Source: Syntrophobacter sp. DG_60 (lineage in GTDB: Bacteria > Desulfobacterota > Desulfofervidia > Desulfofervidales > DG-60). Taken from it: DNA of 14,604 nt. The DNA lies in the NCBI GenBank assembly GCA_001304365.1, contig LJNA01000017.1, positions 1 through 14,604 of the forward strand. The letters run 5' to 3'. A program made the translations under genes and the position numbers. Every line of letters starts with the position of its first letter. Position 1 is the first letter of the stretch. Shown piece by piece: positions 1 to 7,826 of this stretch. The notes beneath the pieces are model-generated. The model was not told the DNA's origin, did no database searches, and worked only from the letters and a program-made list of their open reading frames with translations.

Positions 1-1866
1 GCCTTTTTCAATCAAATTTTCTACTTTCTCTTTTGTTTTTTGGTAGGTTTCATAAAGCCCGTTTTCTTCTTTTGTCTCAAATAATTTAAGGCTAGGCAAG
101 GTATAAACAGGCGTTTCAACAATTCGATACACCCTTTTATAGGCCATTACCAGAGGGGCAAAATCCTCTGTATCTTTAAATCTTTTTAGGGCCTCTGCCT
201 TTTCAAAACAAGCTTGCACGTTTCCATCAAACACACTCAATACCGCATCAGCAATTTCAAATGGATATCCCTCATCTAAGAGCAAATAATGGAGGCGCTG
301 TTTAAAGAAATAATCTATCTTCTCCCTTATTTCTGCAGAAAAACCATAGATATCCAGGCTCATCTCCATGAGTTTATCTAAGGGAAATGGATTTTTTTTT
401 AAGATGCGTAAGATGCCAATCGACTGGCGCCTTAAGGCAAACGGGTCTGCTGTGCCAGTAGGGATTAAACCTATACCAAAATAGCCAACAATGCTATCTA
501 TCTTGTCAGCCAATGCTAAGGTGCTGCCGATTTTTGTTTCTGGTAATGCCCCACCTGCCGATGTGGGTAAATAGTGTTCAGAGATTGCTTTAGCTACCTC
601 AGGGGTTTCTCCTTGCGCCCTTGCATATATTTCACCCATAATGCCTTGCAATTCTGGAAATTCGTTTACCATTTCAGTAGTTAAATCTGCCTTGCATAAA
701 AAAGCTGCTTTTTCTAACTCATTTATTTTATCAGGACAAATCCTTTCTCCTAATGCCTTTGCCAATTTTTTAACCCTTTGGGTCTTCTCCCACACAGTTC
801 CCAATTTTTCTTGAAATACAAGATCTTTAAGGGTTTTAACTCTTTTGTTTAATGGGGTCTTTAGGTCTTGTTGATAGAAAAATCTTGCATCTTCAAGCCT
901 TGCCCTAAGCACCCTTTCAAGTCCAAGCCTTACAGGTTCTATATCCTTTATAGGCATATTGATCATTGCTAAAAAGTAAGGCAAAAGCTCCTTTTTTTCA
1001 TTTATTACTGCAAAGTACCTTTGGTGGTGCTTCATCACTGTAATAAGGACAAATTCAGGTAGTTCTAAAAATTCCTTTTCAAATGCGCCCAAAATCGCAA
1101 CGGGATATTCTATAAGAAAGTTTGTTTCGTTAAGCAGTGCCTCATCCTCTAATATATAGGCGTTTATATTTGTTGCTTCATTTTCTGCCTCTCTTTTGAT
1201 CATCTTTTTTCTATCTTCTGGGTCAACAATGACGTATGCCTCTTTTAACTTAGCAATATATTCATCTGTATTTTTAATAGATAATGGCCCTTTTTTCAAA
1301 AAACGGTGTCCATATGTGCAATTTTTTGAAGAAATGCCATCGATTTCAAAGGGGACAACATTCTCACTTAATAATGCCAAAATCCAATGGATAGGTCTTA
1401 CAAATCTAATCTTTGAATAGCCCCATCTCATAGTCTTTTTAAAAGGCAAAGATAGGATATAATAGGGCAACAATTCTTTTAGAACCTCCTCTGTTAGCTT
1501 TCCTTTTCTTCTATGCTCTATTGCCAGATATCTCCCCTTTGAGGTATCTATCACCTTTAAATCTTTCACATCTATTCCCTGCTTCTTTGCGAATCCCATA
1601 GCGGCCTTTGTGGGATTGCCTTTATCAAATGCCACATCATATGGGGGACCTAGTATTTGACTTACCTCATCAGGTTGCCTCTCGGCCATATCATAAACAA
1701 ATACAATAAGTCGCCTGGAGGTAGCCATGGCCTTTATGGCCTTATAATTAAGCCCTACTTTGTTTAAGTGCTCTGCCATAAAGTCTTTTAAGGTATTTAG
1801 TATCTCAGGAAAGATGCTTGTGGGCAATTCCTCTGTTCCAATCTCTAACACTAGGTCTTTAGCCAT
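1..1866 (-). CDS. glyS: Glycyl-tRNA synthetase beta subunit (3' end beyond window)
   Basis: Beta subunit of the alpha2beta2 glycyl-tRNA synthetase. It contributes tRNA binding while the alpha subunit forms glycyl-adenylate. I read the frame by hand: it is open without a stop from the ATG at 1866 to the window edge, 622 codons. The family is about 690 residues, so roughly the last 70 should lie outside. The N-terminus reads [12 protein letters not shown], the family signature. Further landmarks are KTMRWG, HHQRYF and, nearer the C-terminus, [11 protein letters not shown], which opens the HD-like region of GlyS. The ATG lies inside the last codons of glyQ (8-nt overlap), so the two subunits are translationally coupled. 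Nothing in the readable part is broken. Confidence 0.96.
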   Translation of the reverse strand, partial: MAKDLVLEIGTEELPTSIFPEILNTLKDFMAEHLNKVGLNYKAIKAMATSRRLIVFVYDMAERQPDEVSQILGPPYDVAFDKGNPTKAAMGFAKKQGIDVKDLKVIDTSKGRYLAIEHRRKGKLTEEVLKELLPYYILSLPFKKTMRWGYSKIRFVRPIHWILALLSENVVPFEIDGISSKNCTYGHRFLKKGPLSIKNTDEYIAKLKEAYVIVDPEDRKKMIKREAENEATNINAYILEDEALLNETNFLIEYPVAILGAFEKEFLELPEFVLITVMKHHQRYFAVINEKKELLPYFLAMINMPIKDIEPVRLGLERVLRARLEDARFFYQQDLKTPLNKRVKTLKDLVFQEKLGTVWEKTQRVKKLAKALGERICPDKINELEKAAFLCKADLTTEMVNEFPELQGIMGEIYARAQGETPEVAKAISEHYLPTSAGGALPETKIGSTLALADKIDSIVGYFGIGLIPTGTADPFALRRQSIGILRILKKNPFPLDKLMEMSLDIYGFSAEIREKIDYFFKQRLHYLLLDEGYPFEIADAVLSVFDGNVQACFEKAEALKRFKDTEDFAPLVMAYKRVYRIVETPVYTLPSLKLFETKEENGLYETYQKTKEKVENLIEKG

Positions 1867-2698
1867 TTTTTAGATATGCCTCAGCTACAGCCTTTGCCAG
1901 ATTTCTTACCTTTAATATGTATTGTGCCCTTGATGTCTCACTAATTGCTCCCCTAGCATCCAAGAGATTGAATACATGAGAGCACTTTAGGCAATATTCA
2001 TAGCTAGGGAGGACCAAGCCCTCTTTCAAAAGACGCATAGACTCCCTTTGGTATCTATCAAATAGTAGTATCAGCATTTTTATGTCTGCCTTATCAAAAT
2101 TGTAAATAGAACCCTCTAATTCTCCCTTGTAGTGTATATCCCTATAACTTACACCTTCGCACCATTTGATATCAAACACATTTTCAACACCTTGTAGGTA
2201 CATGGCAATTCTCTCTAAACCGTAAGTAATCTCTACAGAGATGGGGTCCAAATCAAGGCCTCCTGTCTGCTGAAAATATGTAAACTGAGTAATTTCCATC
2301 CCATCTAGCCATACCTCCCAGCCCAACCCCCAGGCTCCTAATGTAGGGGATGCCCAATCGTCTTCCACAAACCTGATGTCATGTGCATTTAATTCAATCC
2401 CTAATGCCTCTAAGCTCTTTAGGTAGATATCTTGAATATCTAGGGGAGATGGCTTGATTATTACCTGGAATTGGTAATAATATTGAAGGCGATTTGGATT
2501 TTCCCCATACCTGCCATCTGTAGGCCTTCTGACAGGCTGAACATAGGCCACACGCCAAGGTCTCTTTCCCAGTACTTGAAAGAATGTGGCTGGGTGAAAC
2601 GTGCCTGCGCCAACCTCTATATCGTAGGGCTGGTAAATGATACATCCCTGCTCTGCCCAAAAGTTTGTTAATGAAAGAATAATTTCTTGAAAATACAT
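1859..2698 (-). CDS. glyQ: Glycyl-tRNA synthetase alpha subunit
   Basis: Catalytic alpha subunit of bacterial tetrameric glycyl-tRNA synthetase (class II), which activates glycine and charges tRNA-Gly with GlyS. The 279 residues are slightly shorter than the usual 285-305, mostly through a short N-terminus that begins just before [14 protein letters not shown]. Diagnostic stretches are [12 protein letters not shown], the motif 2 region [16 protein letters not shown], then [20 protein letters not shown] and [15 protein letters not shown]. The C-terminus (LLDARGAIS, then KAVAEAYL) is canonical. It overlaps glyS by 8 nt. Upstream on the same strand, 58 nt away, is a methyltransferase gene. The gap is filled by a palindromic repeat, so only a weak ribosome site precedes the ATG. 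Confidence 0.97.
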   Translation of the reverse strand: MYFQEIILSLTNFWAEQGCIIYQPYDIEVGAGTFHPATFFQVLGKRPWRVAYVQPVRRPTDGRYGENPNRLQYYYQFQVIIKPSPLDIQDIYLKSLEALGIELNAHDIRFVEDDWASPTLGAWGLGWEVWLDGMEITQFTYFQQTGGLDLDPISVEITYGLERIAMYLQGVENVFDIKWCEGVSYRDIHYKGELEGSIYNFDKADIKMLILLFDRYQRESMRLLKEGLVLPSYEYCLKCSHVFNLLDARGAISETSRAQYILKVRNLAKAVAEAYLKNG

Positions 2699-2701
2699 AA
2701 T

Positions 2702-2758
2702 TAGCTCATAGCTGATAGCTCATAGCAAGAAAAAGCTTCTACTATGAGCTATGAGCTC
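2702..2758. repeat. Palindromic heptamer repeat element (CTCATAG/CTATGAG)
   Basis: This gap is built from copies of AGCTCATAG and its complement CTATGAGCT. Copies lie at 2703-2711 and 2717-2725 in one orientation, and a double copy at 2742-2757 in the other. The arms can fold into a hairpin on either strand around an A-rich/T-rich loop (2726-2741). The right end of the element overlaps the stop codon (complement of 2757-2759) of the upstream methyltransferase. It looks like a dispersed intergenic palindrome rather than a terminator, because no T-run follows the stem. Its role is unknown; mRNA processing or protection between the two genes is possible. Confidence 0.7.
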
Positions 2759-3428
2759 ACTTCTGCGCGCAAATTAGCTTACTTCTGCCTGTGGCAGTAA
2801 CCTCTTTTTCTACATGAGAAAAGATTTTCCTTAATTCATTTAATTCATTTTTTATGATATTTAGGCCTTCCCTTCCCATAGAGAATATTCTAATTCGGTA
2901 TAAAAATCGAATAAATGCATTATCTGGCCTCTCATGTTCCATCATACAAAAGTGCCCATTTTCTTTAAGTATCCTTTTAATTTCAGCTAAGGCCCTTTTT
3001 CTGGTTCCGCCTGTAAGTTCATACATAGAATGGGAGCAAGCAATAACATCAAATATCCCCGCTTTAAATGGAAGAAACCCTGCATCCGCCATTATAAATT
3101 TAATATTTTTTTGTCTCAAAAGTTTTATCTTATTTCTCGCCTTAGTAAGCATTCCCTTTGAAAAATCAACCCCGATTACTAAACCCTTACCTGCATAGTT
3201 TGAAAGCACCAAGGCCAAGGAACCAGTGCCTGTACAAAGGTCTAATACAAGATCTTTACTCTGCACACCACTCTTCTTAGCTAAATAATGCCTTAGATAT
3301 AGGCTTTTGTCCTGTGAATGAAGCCTAATGATTGAGTCATAAAAGTGGGAGAACAAATCATAGTATCTTCTGCGATATTTCCTCATAATCTCAATATTAT
3401 GAATAAACCAGCCATCTTTCATTGTCAA
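2757..3428 (-). CDS. Class I SAM-dependent methyltransferase, UbiE/MenG-like
   Basis: Rossmann-fold methyltransferase of unknown substrate, 223 residues. Motif I is LDLCTGTGS (residues 62-70), the acidic ribose-binding residue is in VIGVDFSKGML (Asp88), motif II is ADAGFLPF (114-121), and motif IV/post-I is FDVIACSHSMYELTG. This pattern resembles UbiE/MenG and other Methyltransf_11/25 proteins, but no quinone-pathway neighbour supports that role. The frame starts with TTG at 3428 with AGGA about 9 nt upstream; an in-frame ATG at 3422 is the alternative and would give 221 residues. It is divergent from ffh and probably leads the glyQ-glyS transcript. Its stop codon lies at the edge of the palindromic repeat, so the last residues may have been altered by that element. 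Confidence 0.85.
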   Translation of the reverse strand: MTMKDGWFIHNIEIMRKYRRRYYDLFSHFYDSIIRLHSQDKSLYLRHYLAKKSGVQSKDLVLDLCTGTGSLALVLSNYAGKGLVIGVDFSKGMLTKARNKIKLLRQKNIKFIMADAGFLPFKAGIFDVIACSHSMYELTGGTRKRALAEIKRILKENGHFCMMEHERPDNAFIRFLYRIRIFSMGREGLNIIKNELNELRKIFSHVEKEVTATGRSKLICAQK

Positions 3429-3455
3429 TATTGTTAGTCCTGTGAAAAAAATTTC

Positions 3456-3483
3456 TTGCTATTTTTGTTTAATAGTGTAAAAT
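3456..3483 (+). promoter_or_regulatory. Predicted sigma70-type promoter for the ffh operon
   Basis: TTGCTA at 3456-3461 and TAAAAT at 3478-3483 are separated by 16 nt, in the only gap (3429-3504) between the divergent methyltransferase and ffh. An AGGA-containing ribosome site follows just before the ffh ATG. This is inferred from consensus match and position alone. Confidence 0.5.
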
Positions 3484-3504
3484 GGCTAAAAATCCGAGGA
3501 TAAG

Positions 3505-4845
3505 ATGTTTGAGAACTTAACTGAGAAGTTAAATGGTGTCTTTAAAAGGTTAAAAGGAAGAGGGAAATTAAATGAGGACAATATCAACCAGGCATTAAAA
3601 GAGATTAAACTAGCCCTACTTGAGGCAGATGTAAATTATAAAGTGGTGAAGGATTTTCTTGAATCAGTAAGGGAAAAGGCCCTTGGCCAAGAGGTAATGA
3701 GGAGTTTAACACCTGCTCAGCAGGTAATCAAGATCGTCCATCAGGAACTGGTAGCCATAATGGGGGGTGAATACTCTGAGATTAACCTAAAAGGGCCATT
3801 GCCTGTCCCTATTATGCTAGTGGGCCTTCAAGGCTCGGGTAAGACCACAACCTGTGCCAAATTGGCTCAATTCTTGAAGGGCAAAAAACACCACCGGCCA
3901 TATCTAGTGCCTGCAGACATTTATCGACCTGCCGCTATCCTCCAATTAGAAAAATTGGGGCATCAGATTGGTCTAGATGTATACTCTCCTTTACCTACAG
4001 AAGGCCCTATAGATATCTGTGAAAAGGCCATAACCCAAGCTAAAAGAGATAGTTATGATACTGTAATTATTGATACAGCAGGTCGTTTACATATTAACGA
4101 AGAGATGATGGAAGAATTGTATATTATTAAGCAGAGGGTAAGGCCAAGGGAGATATTGTTAGTAGCTGATGCTATGACTGGCCAAGATGCTGTCAATGTG
4201 GCAAAAACCTTTGATGAAAAGCTTAATATTGACGGCGTTATTCTGACAAAAACTGAGGGAGATGCCCGTGGTGGTGCTGCCCTATCCATTAAGGCCGTTA
4301 CCAAAAAACCCATTAAATTTATTGGAGTTGGAGAAAAAATAGATGCCTTAGAGGTCTTTCATCCTGAACGCATGGCTTCACGGATCTTGGGTATGGGGGA
4401 TATCCTCTCCTTTGTTGAAAAGGCTCAAGAGGCCATTGATGTAGAGAGGGCAAAAGAGTTAGAAAAGAGATTGAGAAGAAGTGAATTTACATTAGAAGAC
4501 TTTAAAGAACAATTGCGGCAAATTAGGAAGATGGGGCCTTTAGAAGAACTCTTGGGCATGATTCCTGGACTTAATCGATTAAAGCAATTTAAACACTTGA
4601 AAATTGATGAAAAGGAATTAATAAACATAGAAGCTGCTATTAATTCCATGACTGAGCAAGAGCGGCTTCATCCAGAGATTATTAATGGCAGCAGGAGGAG
4701 GAGGATTGCACGGGGCAGTGGAGTGAGTGTGCAACAAATAAATAGGCTTTTAAAGAACTATGCCCAGGCAAGAAAGATGATCAAAAGGCTTATGAAGCAG
4801 GGAAAGAGAAGTGGGCCTTTTAATTTTAGTGGATTTTCTGCCTGA
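3505..4845 (+). CDS. ffh: Signal recognition particle GTPase Ffh
   Basis: Protein subunit of the bacterial SRP. It binds signal sequences of nascent membrane and secreted proteins together with 4.5S RNA and delivers ribosomes to FtsY. The 446 residues match the family length. The N domain spans about 1-95. The G domain shows GLQGSGKTT (107-115), the insertion-box region, DTAGR (190-194) and TKTEGDARGG (248-257, base recognition and closing loop). The M domain (from about 300) has the hydrophobic finger around GMIPGLNRL (351-359) and the RNA-binding helix-turn-helix with the arginine-rich stretch and ARGSGVSVQQINRLLK (397-419). The C-terminus is only modestly methionine-rich. It is the first gene of the operon, with the rpsP ribosome site beginning 4 nt after its stop. 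Confidence 0.98.
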   Translation: MFENLTEKLNGVFKRLKGRGKLNEDNINQALKEIKLALLEADVNYKVVKDFLESVREKALGQEVMRSLTPAQQVIKIVHQELVAIMGGEYSEINLKGPLPVPIMLVGLQGSGKTTTCAKLAQFLKGKKHHRPYLVPADIYRPAAILQLEKLGHQIGLDVYSPLPTEGPIDICEKAITQAKRDSYDTVIIDTAGRLHINEEMMEELYIIKQRVRPREILLVADAMTGQDAVNVAKTFDEKLNIDGVILTKTEGDARGGAALSIKAVTKKPIKFIGVGEKIDALEVFHPERMASRILGMGDILSFVEKAQEAIDVERAKELEKRLRRSEFTLEDFKEQLRQIRKMGPLEELLGMIPGLNRLKQFKHLKIDEKELINIEAAINSMTEQERLHPEIINGSRRRRIARGSGVSVQQINRLLKNYAQARKMIKRLMKQGKRSGPFNFSGFSA

Positions 4846-4848
4846 GGA

Positions 4849-4870
4849 AAAGGAGGTGATGATAGGGTAA
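4849..4870 (+). promoter_or_regulatory. Extended ribosome binding site and 3-codon mini-ORF before rpsP
   Basis: AAAGGAGGTGAT (4849-4860) is a full-length match to the 16S rRNA 3' end complement. An ATG at 4859-4861 begins a tiny frame (Met-Ile-Gly-stop) whose TAA at 4868-4870 directly abuts the rpsP ATG at 4871. The long Shine-Dalgarno fits the high expression of a ribosomal protein. Whether the mini-ORF is translated is unknown; it may be chance. Confidence 0.6.
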
Positions 4871-5110
4871 ATGATTAAGATCCGGTTGGCGAGGATGGGA
4901 AGAAAGAAAAGGCCTTTTTATCGTGTGATAGTAGCAGACGCAAGGTCACCTAGGGATGGTAGGTCTTTGGAGGTAATTGGTACTTATAATCCGTTAGTGG
5001 ACCCTATTGAGGTAAGGATTGATAAAGAGAAGTTAGATAAATGGGTGAGCAAAGGAGCAAAACCTACAAAAAGGTTAGAAGGGCTATTAAAGACACAGAA
5101 ACTTCTATAA
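4871..5110 (+). CDS. rpsP: 30S ribosomal protein S16
   Basis: Small-subunit protein needed for assembly of the 16S 5' domain. The 79-residue product carries the S16 signature at its start ([17 protein letters not shown], then [10 protein letters not shown]) and the IGTYNPL strand, and it ends with a helix ending in LKTQKLL. Length and composition are normal for bacterial S16. It lies in the usual place downstream of ffh, with 25 nt between them containing an unusually complete ribosome site. The khpA gene follows after 18 nt. Confidence 0.98.
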   Translation: MIKIRLARMGRKKRPFYRVIVADARSPRDGRSLEVIGTYNPLVDPIEVRIDKEKLDKWVSKGAKPTKRLEGLLKTQKLL

Positions 5111-5128
5111 CTAAATTGGAGGTTAAGA

Positions 5129-5362
5129 ATGTTAAGAGAATTAGTAGAACAGATGGCAAAGTCTCTAGTAGACAATCCTGACGCAATTGACGTTAAAGAA
5201 ATCGAAGGGGAACAAACCTCAGTAATTGAACTTAAAGTAGCCAAAGAGGACCTTGGAAAGGTGATTGGCAAACAGGGTCGCACTGCACGTGCAATGCGTA
5301 CTATTTTGAACGCAGCATCTACCAAGGTGAGAAAACGGACTGTTTTAGAAATTATTGAATAA
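5129..5362 (+). CDS. khpA: KH-domain RNA-binding protein KhpA
   Basis: Small single-domain KH protein (77 residues) that binds RNA. In other bacteria it pairs with KhpB/Jag and affects cell division and translation. The type II KH fold is evident: beta-strand [16 protein letters not shown], the GxxG loop GKQG (47-50), then helix [14 protein letters not shown] and a final strand. The ribosome site TTGGAGG lies 9-10 nt before the ATG. The position between rpsP and rimM is the conserved location for this gene in many phyla, which strengthens the call. Confidence 0.95.
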   Translation: MLRELVEQMAKSLVDNPDAIDVKEIEGEQTSVIELKVAKEDLGKVIGKQGRTARAMRTILNAASTKVRKRTVLEIIE

Positions 5363-5367
5363 CCCAA

Positions 5368-5874
5368 ATGATGCAGGAGAGTGCCCTTCTCCTCATCGGT
5401 GAGGTAATTAAGGCCCATGGCATTAAAGGCCAGCTAAAGGCTCTATTTTACACATCAACTTTTTTAAAAACCACCTGGGTTTATTTGAAGCCCAAAGGTG
5501 GTTGTATGCAATTATACAGGATAGCTTTTATCAGGCCCTTAAAAGGGCATTATATTGTTGGACTAGAGGGTATTAGAAGTCTTGAGCAAGCCAAATCTCT
5601 TATAGGGGCAAGTGTATATTGCAAAAAAACAGATTTGCCTCCTTTGGATAAGGAGGAATATTATTGGTATCAAGTCATTGGCTTAGAGGTATATTTGGAA
5701 AGCGGGAAGTACTTGGGCAAAGTAGCCCATATATTTAATAAAGGCAGTAATGATGTCTTTGTGGTTAAAAGTAAGAATGAAGAATACCTTATTCCAGCCA
5801 CCTTTGAAGTAATAAAGGCCTTTGATTGGGAAAGAGGGGTTTTATGGATTAACCCAATAGAGGGCCTATTGTGA
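5368..5874 (+). CDS. rimM: 16S rRNA processing protein RimM
   Basis: Assembly factor for the 30S head that binds S19. The 168 residues are the usual length. The N-terminal barrel begins LLIGEVIKAHGIKGQLKALF and the C-terminal PRC barrel shows YYWYQVIGLEV, the GSNDVFVVK strand, then EEYLIPA and the terminal NPIEGLL. Two adjacent ATG codons (5368, 5371) compete as start. No clear Shine-Dalgarno precedes them, only 5 nt after khpA ends, so translation probably depends on coupling. A hairpin and a dispersed repeat follow its stop codon. Confidence 0.96.
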   Translation: MMQESALLLIGEVIKAHGIKGQLKALFYTSTFLKTTWVYLKPKGGCMQLYRIAFIRPLKGHYIVGLEGIRSLEQAKSLIGASVYCKKTDLPPLDKEEYYWYQVIGLEVYLESGKYLGKVAHIFNKGSNDVFVVKSKNEEYLIPATFEVIKAFDWERGVLWINPIEGLL

Positions 5875-5879
5875 AACAC

Positions 5880-5898
5880 TTGTGACCTTCGGTCACAA
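5880..5898 (+). other. Perfect 8-bp hairpin after rimM
   Basis: TTGTGACC (5880-5887) and GGTCACAA (5891-5898) form a perfect stem with a TTC loop, five nt after the rimM stop. The following bases are purines rather than a T-run, so this is not a standard intrinsic terminator. An mRNA processing or stabilising stem, or a repeat fragment, is possible. Confidence 0.6.
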
Positions 5899-5910
5899 AG
5901 AAGCATGAAA

Positions 5911-6017
5911 ATAGTTAAATAGTTAAATCGAAAATTGGTTAAATCGTTAAATTCAAGAGGAAAGTGCTCAACCATGAACGGTTTTACTATTTAACGAATC
6001 AACGATTTGACTATTTA
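5911..6017. repeat. Dispersed inverted repeat, copy A (rimM-trmD gap)
   Basis: A MITE-like palindromic element. The outer arms ATAGTTAAATCG (5919-5930) and the complement of 6003-6014 match at 11 of 12 positions. The inner arms TCGTTAAAT (5944-5952) and the complement of 5989-5997 match perfectly. The centre (5953-5988) carries a small AACC...GGTT hairpin. From 5944 to 5992 it is nearly identical to the second copy after trmD, with one substitution and one single-base gap. No protein is encoded. It ends 3 nt before the trmD ribosome site. Confidence 0.85.
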
Positions 6018-6034
6018 TCAAGGGGTATTTTCAG

Positions 6035-6790
6035 GTGAAATTCACTTTTCTTACCTTATTTCCTGAGGTGTTTGATTCTCCTCTAAAGGCCAGCATTCTA
6101 GGCAGAGCCATTAAACAGGGGAAAATACATGTAGATGTTACTAATCTACGAGATTTTACTAAAGGGCGGCATAAGGTAGCTGATGATAAGCCCTATGGTG
6201 GTACTAAAGGGATGCTCATGAAGCCAGAGCCCATTATTGAGGCCATTAATTCTGTTAAACATGCATCCCCAGAAGTTTGGACTATTTTGCTTTCACCTTA
6301 TGGTTTGACATTTAACCAAGAAATTGCCAAATCTTTGAGTAAAAAAGCTCATCTATTACTTATTTGTGGCCACTATGAAGGTGTGGATGAAAGGGTACGT
6401 TATTTTATAGATGAAGAACTTTCTCTAGGTGACTTTGTGCTAAGTGGAGGGGAAGTAGCAGCGTTGGCCATTATTGATGCCATAAGTAGATTGGTGCCTA
6501 ATGTATTGGGAAGTTATTCTTCAGTGGAAGAGGAGTCCTTTTCAAATGGCCTTTTAGAATATCCACAGTATACTAGACCAAAGGTGTATAAAGGTTATAA
6601 AGTACCAGAAATATTGCTTTCTGGGCATCATCAGAAGATAAAGGAGTGGAGGAGGAGGCAGGCGTTATTGAGGACTTTGCTCCTTAGACCAGATTTATTG
6701 GAAAAGGCAAAATTAGAAAAAGAAGACATAAATTTTTTGATAGAAACCTGTAAGTCTCTAGAACAAAACTCGACTAAAAGAAGAGATTAA
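6035..6790 (+). CDS. trmD: tRNA (guanine37-N1)-methyltransferase TrmD
   Basis: SPOUT-class methyltransferase that makes m1G37 in tRNAs with G36 and so prevents +1 frameshifting. The product has 251 residues, a normal length. It starts with GTG at 6035, preceded by AAGGGG. The trefoil-knot SAM site is evident: LLSPYG (85-90), [20 protein letters not shown] (109-128), then [11 protein letters not shown] (130-140) and the Arg in [10 protein letters not shown]. The C-terminal domain shows [12 protein letters not shown] and the [12 protein letters not shown] helix. Two positions differ from the model enzymes: the YGGGxGM loop reads YGGTKGM (residues 54-60), and the catalytic Asp169 of the EDSF motif is Glu (EESF, near residue 167). 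Copies of one palindromic repeat lie on both sides of the gene. Confidence 0.96.
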   Translation: MKFTFLTLFPEVFDSPLKASILGRAIKQGKIHVDVTNLRDFTKGRHKVADDKPYGGTKGMLMKPEPIIEAINSVKHASPEVWTILLSPYGLTFNQEIAKSLSKKAHLLLICGHYEGVDERVRYFIDEELSLGDFVLSGGEVAALAIIDAISRLVPNVLGSYSSVEEESFSNGLLEYPQYTRPKVYKGYKVPEILLSGHHQKIKEWRRRQALLRTLLLRPDLLEKAKLEKEDINFLIETCKSLEQNSTKRRD

Positions 6791-6815
6791 TAGAGATTAA
6801 AAAAGACCGTTGAGT

Positions 6816-6905
6816 GGTTGAATAGTTAAATCGTATAATCGTTAAATTCAAGAGGAAATGTTCAACCATGAACGGTTTTACTATTTGACGAATTGACGAA
6901 TTAAC
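6816..6905. repeat. Dispersed inverted repeat, copy B (trmD-SPOUT gap)
   Basis: Second copy of the element seen before trmD, in the same orientation. ATAGTTAAATCG is at 6822-6833, the conserved core TCGTTAAATTCAAGAGGAAA at 6839-6858, and the shared centre and right arm continue to about 6886. The right end (6887-6905, TGACGAAT direct repeats) runs up to the start codon of the next gene, which therefore has no ordinary leader of its own. Left and right arms are more diverged than in copy A. Confidence 0.82.
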
Positions 6906-6907
6906 TG

Positions 6908-7525
6908 ATGGGACAGATGGGCTATCCTCATGTTTATATTGGCCTAGTTCACTATCCAGTTTATAACAAAAGGCGAGAGACCATTGTAGCAGCAATTACC
7001 ATGATAAATTTACATGACTTGGCTAGATTGGCAAAGACATATGAATTAGGTGGTTATTTTGTGATTAATCCCTTAGAAGATCAACATGAATTGGTTAAAA
7101 GATTTTCAAATCACTGGCTAAAAGGATATGGAGGGGTATATAATCCCAGAAGGAAAGAGCCTCTAAGGCTTATCCACACAGTATCTTCTTTAGATGAAGC
7201 CATTAAAAATATTGGCTCTCACTGGGGGAAATATCCTAAACTTTTTGGGACTACCGCTAGAGTTTATAAAAATGCCCTAGGTTATAGAGAGGCCCATGCA
7301 TTGATCTCTCAAAAAGAAACACCATCTCTTATTTTATTTGGCACAGCCTGGGGGCTTGCAGATGAGTTGATAAATGAGTTAGACTATGTCCTTAAGCCCA
7401 TTATGGGGTTAGGTGGTTATAACCACCTCTCGGTGAGGACAGCAGCAGCTATTGTCCTAGATCGTATTTTGGGAGGAGAAGATGGATCGTATTCAAATGA
7501 TAGAAAAGGAAAAGATGAGGCTTGA
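6908..7525 (+). CDS. SPOUT-type RNA methyltransferase (PF09936-like)
   Basis: Stand-alone member of the SAM-dependent RNA methyltransferase family that in many Desulfobacterota and thermophilic bacteria lies between trmD and rplS, or is fused to TrmD. Its RNA target is not established here. The N-terminal part reads [33 protein letters not shown], broken by [11 protein letters not shown]. The C-terminal knot-like part has [13 protein letters not shown] and [26 protein letters not shown] at 6908 or 6917 may be the start; neither has a good ribosome site because the repeat element reaches to it. The frame runs 44 nt into rplS, so the last 14 or so residues (after ILGGED) are encoded over the rplS start. 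Confidence 0.88.
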   Translation: MGQMGYPHVYIGLVHYPVYNKRRETIVAAITMINLHDLARLAKTYELGGYFVINPLEDQHELVKRFSNHWLKGYGGVYNPRRKEPLRLIHTVSSLDEAIKNIGSHWGKYPKLFGTTARVYKNALGYREAHALISQKETPSLILFGTAWGLADELINELDYVLKPIMGLGGYNHLSVRTAAAIVLDRILGGEDGSYSNDRKGKDEA

Positions 7526-7826
7526 CCTGCCAGAGTTTGGCCCTGGTGATACAATAAAGGTATACAGCCGCATCTTAGAAGAGGAAAAGGAACGCATTCA
7601 GGTATTTCAGGGTGTAGTCATTCGCAAGAGAGGTTCTGGTACTTCTGCCAGCTTTACTGTAAGGAGAGTCTCTTATGGTGTAGGAGTAGAAAGGACTTTT
7701 CCTTTACATTCTCCTTTGATTGAGAAGATAGATGTAGTATCTCATGGAAAGGTGAGGCGTGCTAGGCTCTACTATCTGCGTAAACTAAGAGGGAAAACAG
7801 CGAGGGTGAAGGAAAAGAGACATTGA
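7482..7826 (+). CDS. rplS: 50S ribosomal protein L19
   Basis: Large-subunit protein at the 30S-50S interface. The 114 residues match the family: start [23 protein letters not shown] aligns with the usual short N-terminal helix, followed by [33 protein letters not shown] and the C-terminal [27 protein letters not shown] at 7470-7477 precedes the ATG at 7482, which fixes the start within the 3' end of the SPOUT gene. The stop TGA overlaps the rnhB ATG by one base (TGATG), so translation is coupled. Confidence 0.98.
   Translation: MDRIQMIEKEKMRLDLPEFGPGDTIKVYSRILEEEKERIQVFQGVVIRKRGSGTSASFTVRRVSYGVGVERTFPLHSPLIEKIDVVSHGKVRRARLYYLRKLRGKTARVKEKRH

Noticed and set aside
4984..5418. 144-codon minus-strand frame
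   Set aside because: It is a shadow of rpsP, khpA and rimM, all of which are clear on the plus strand.
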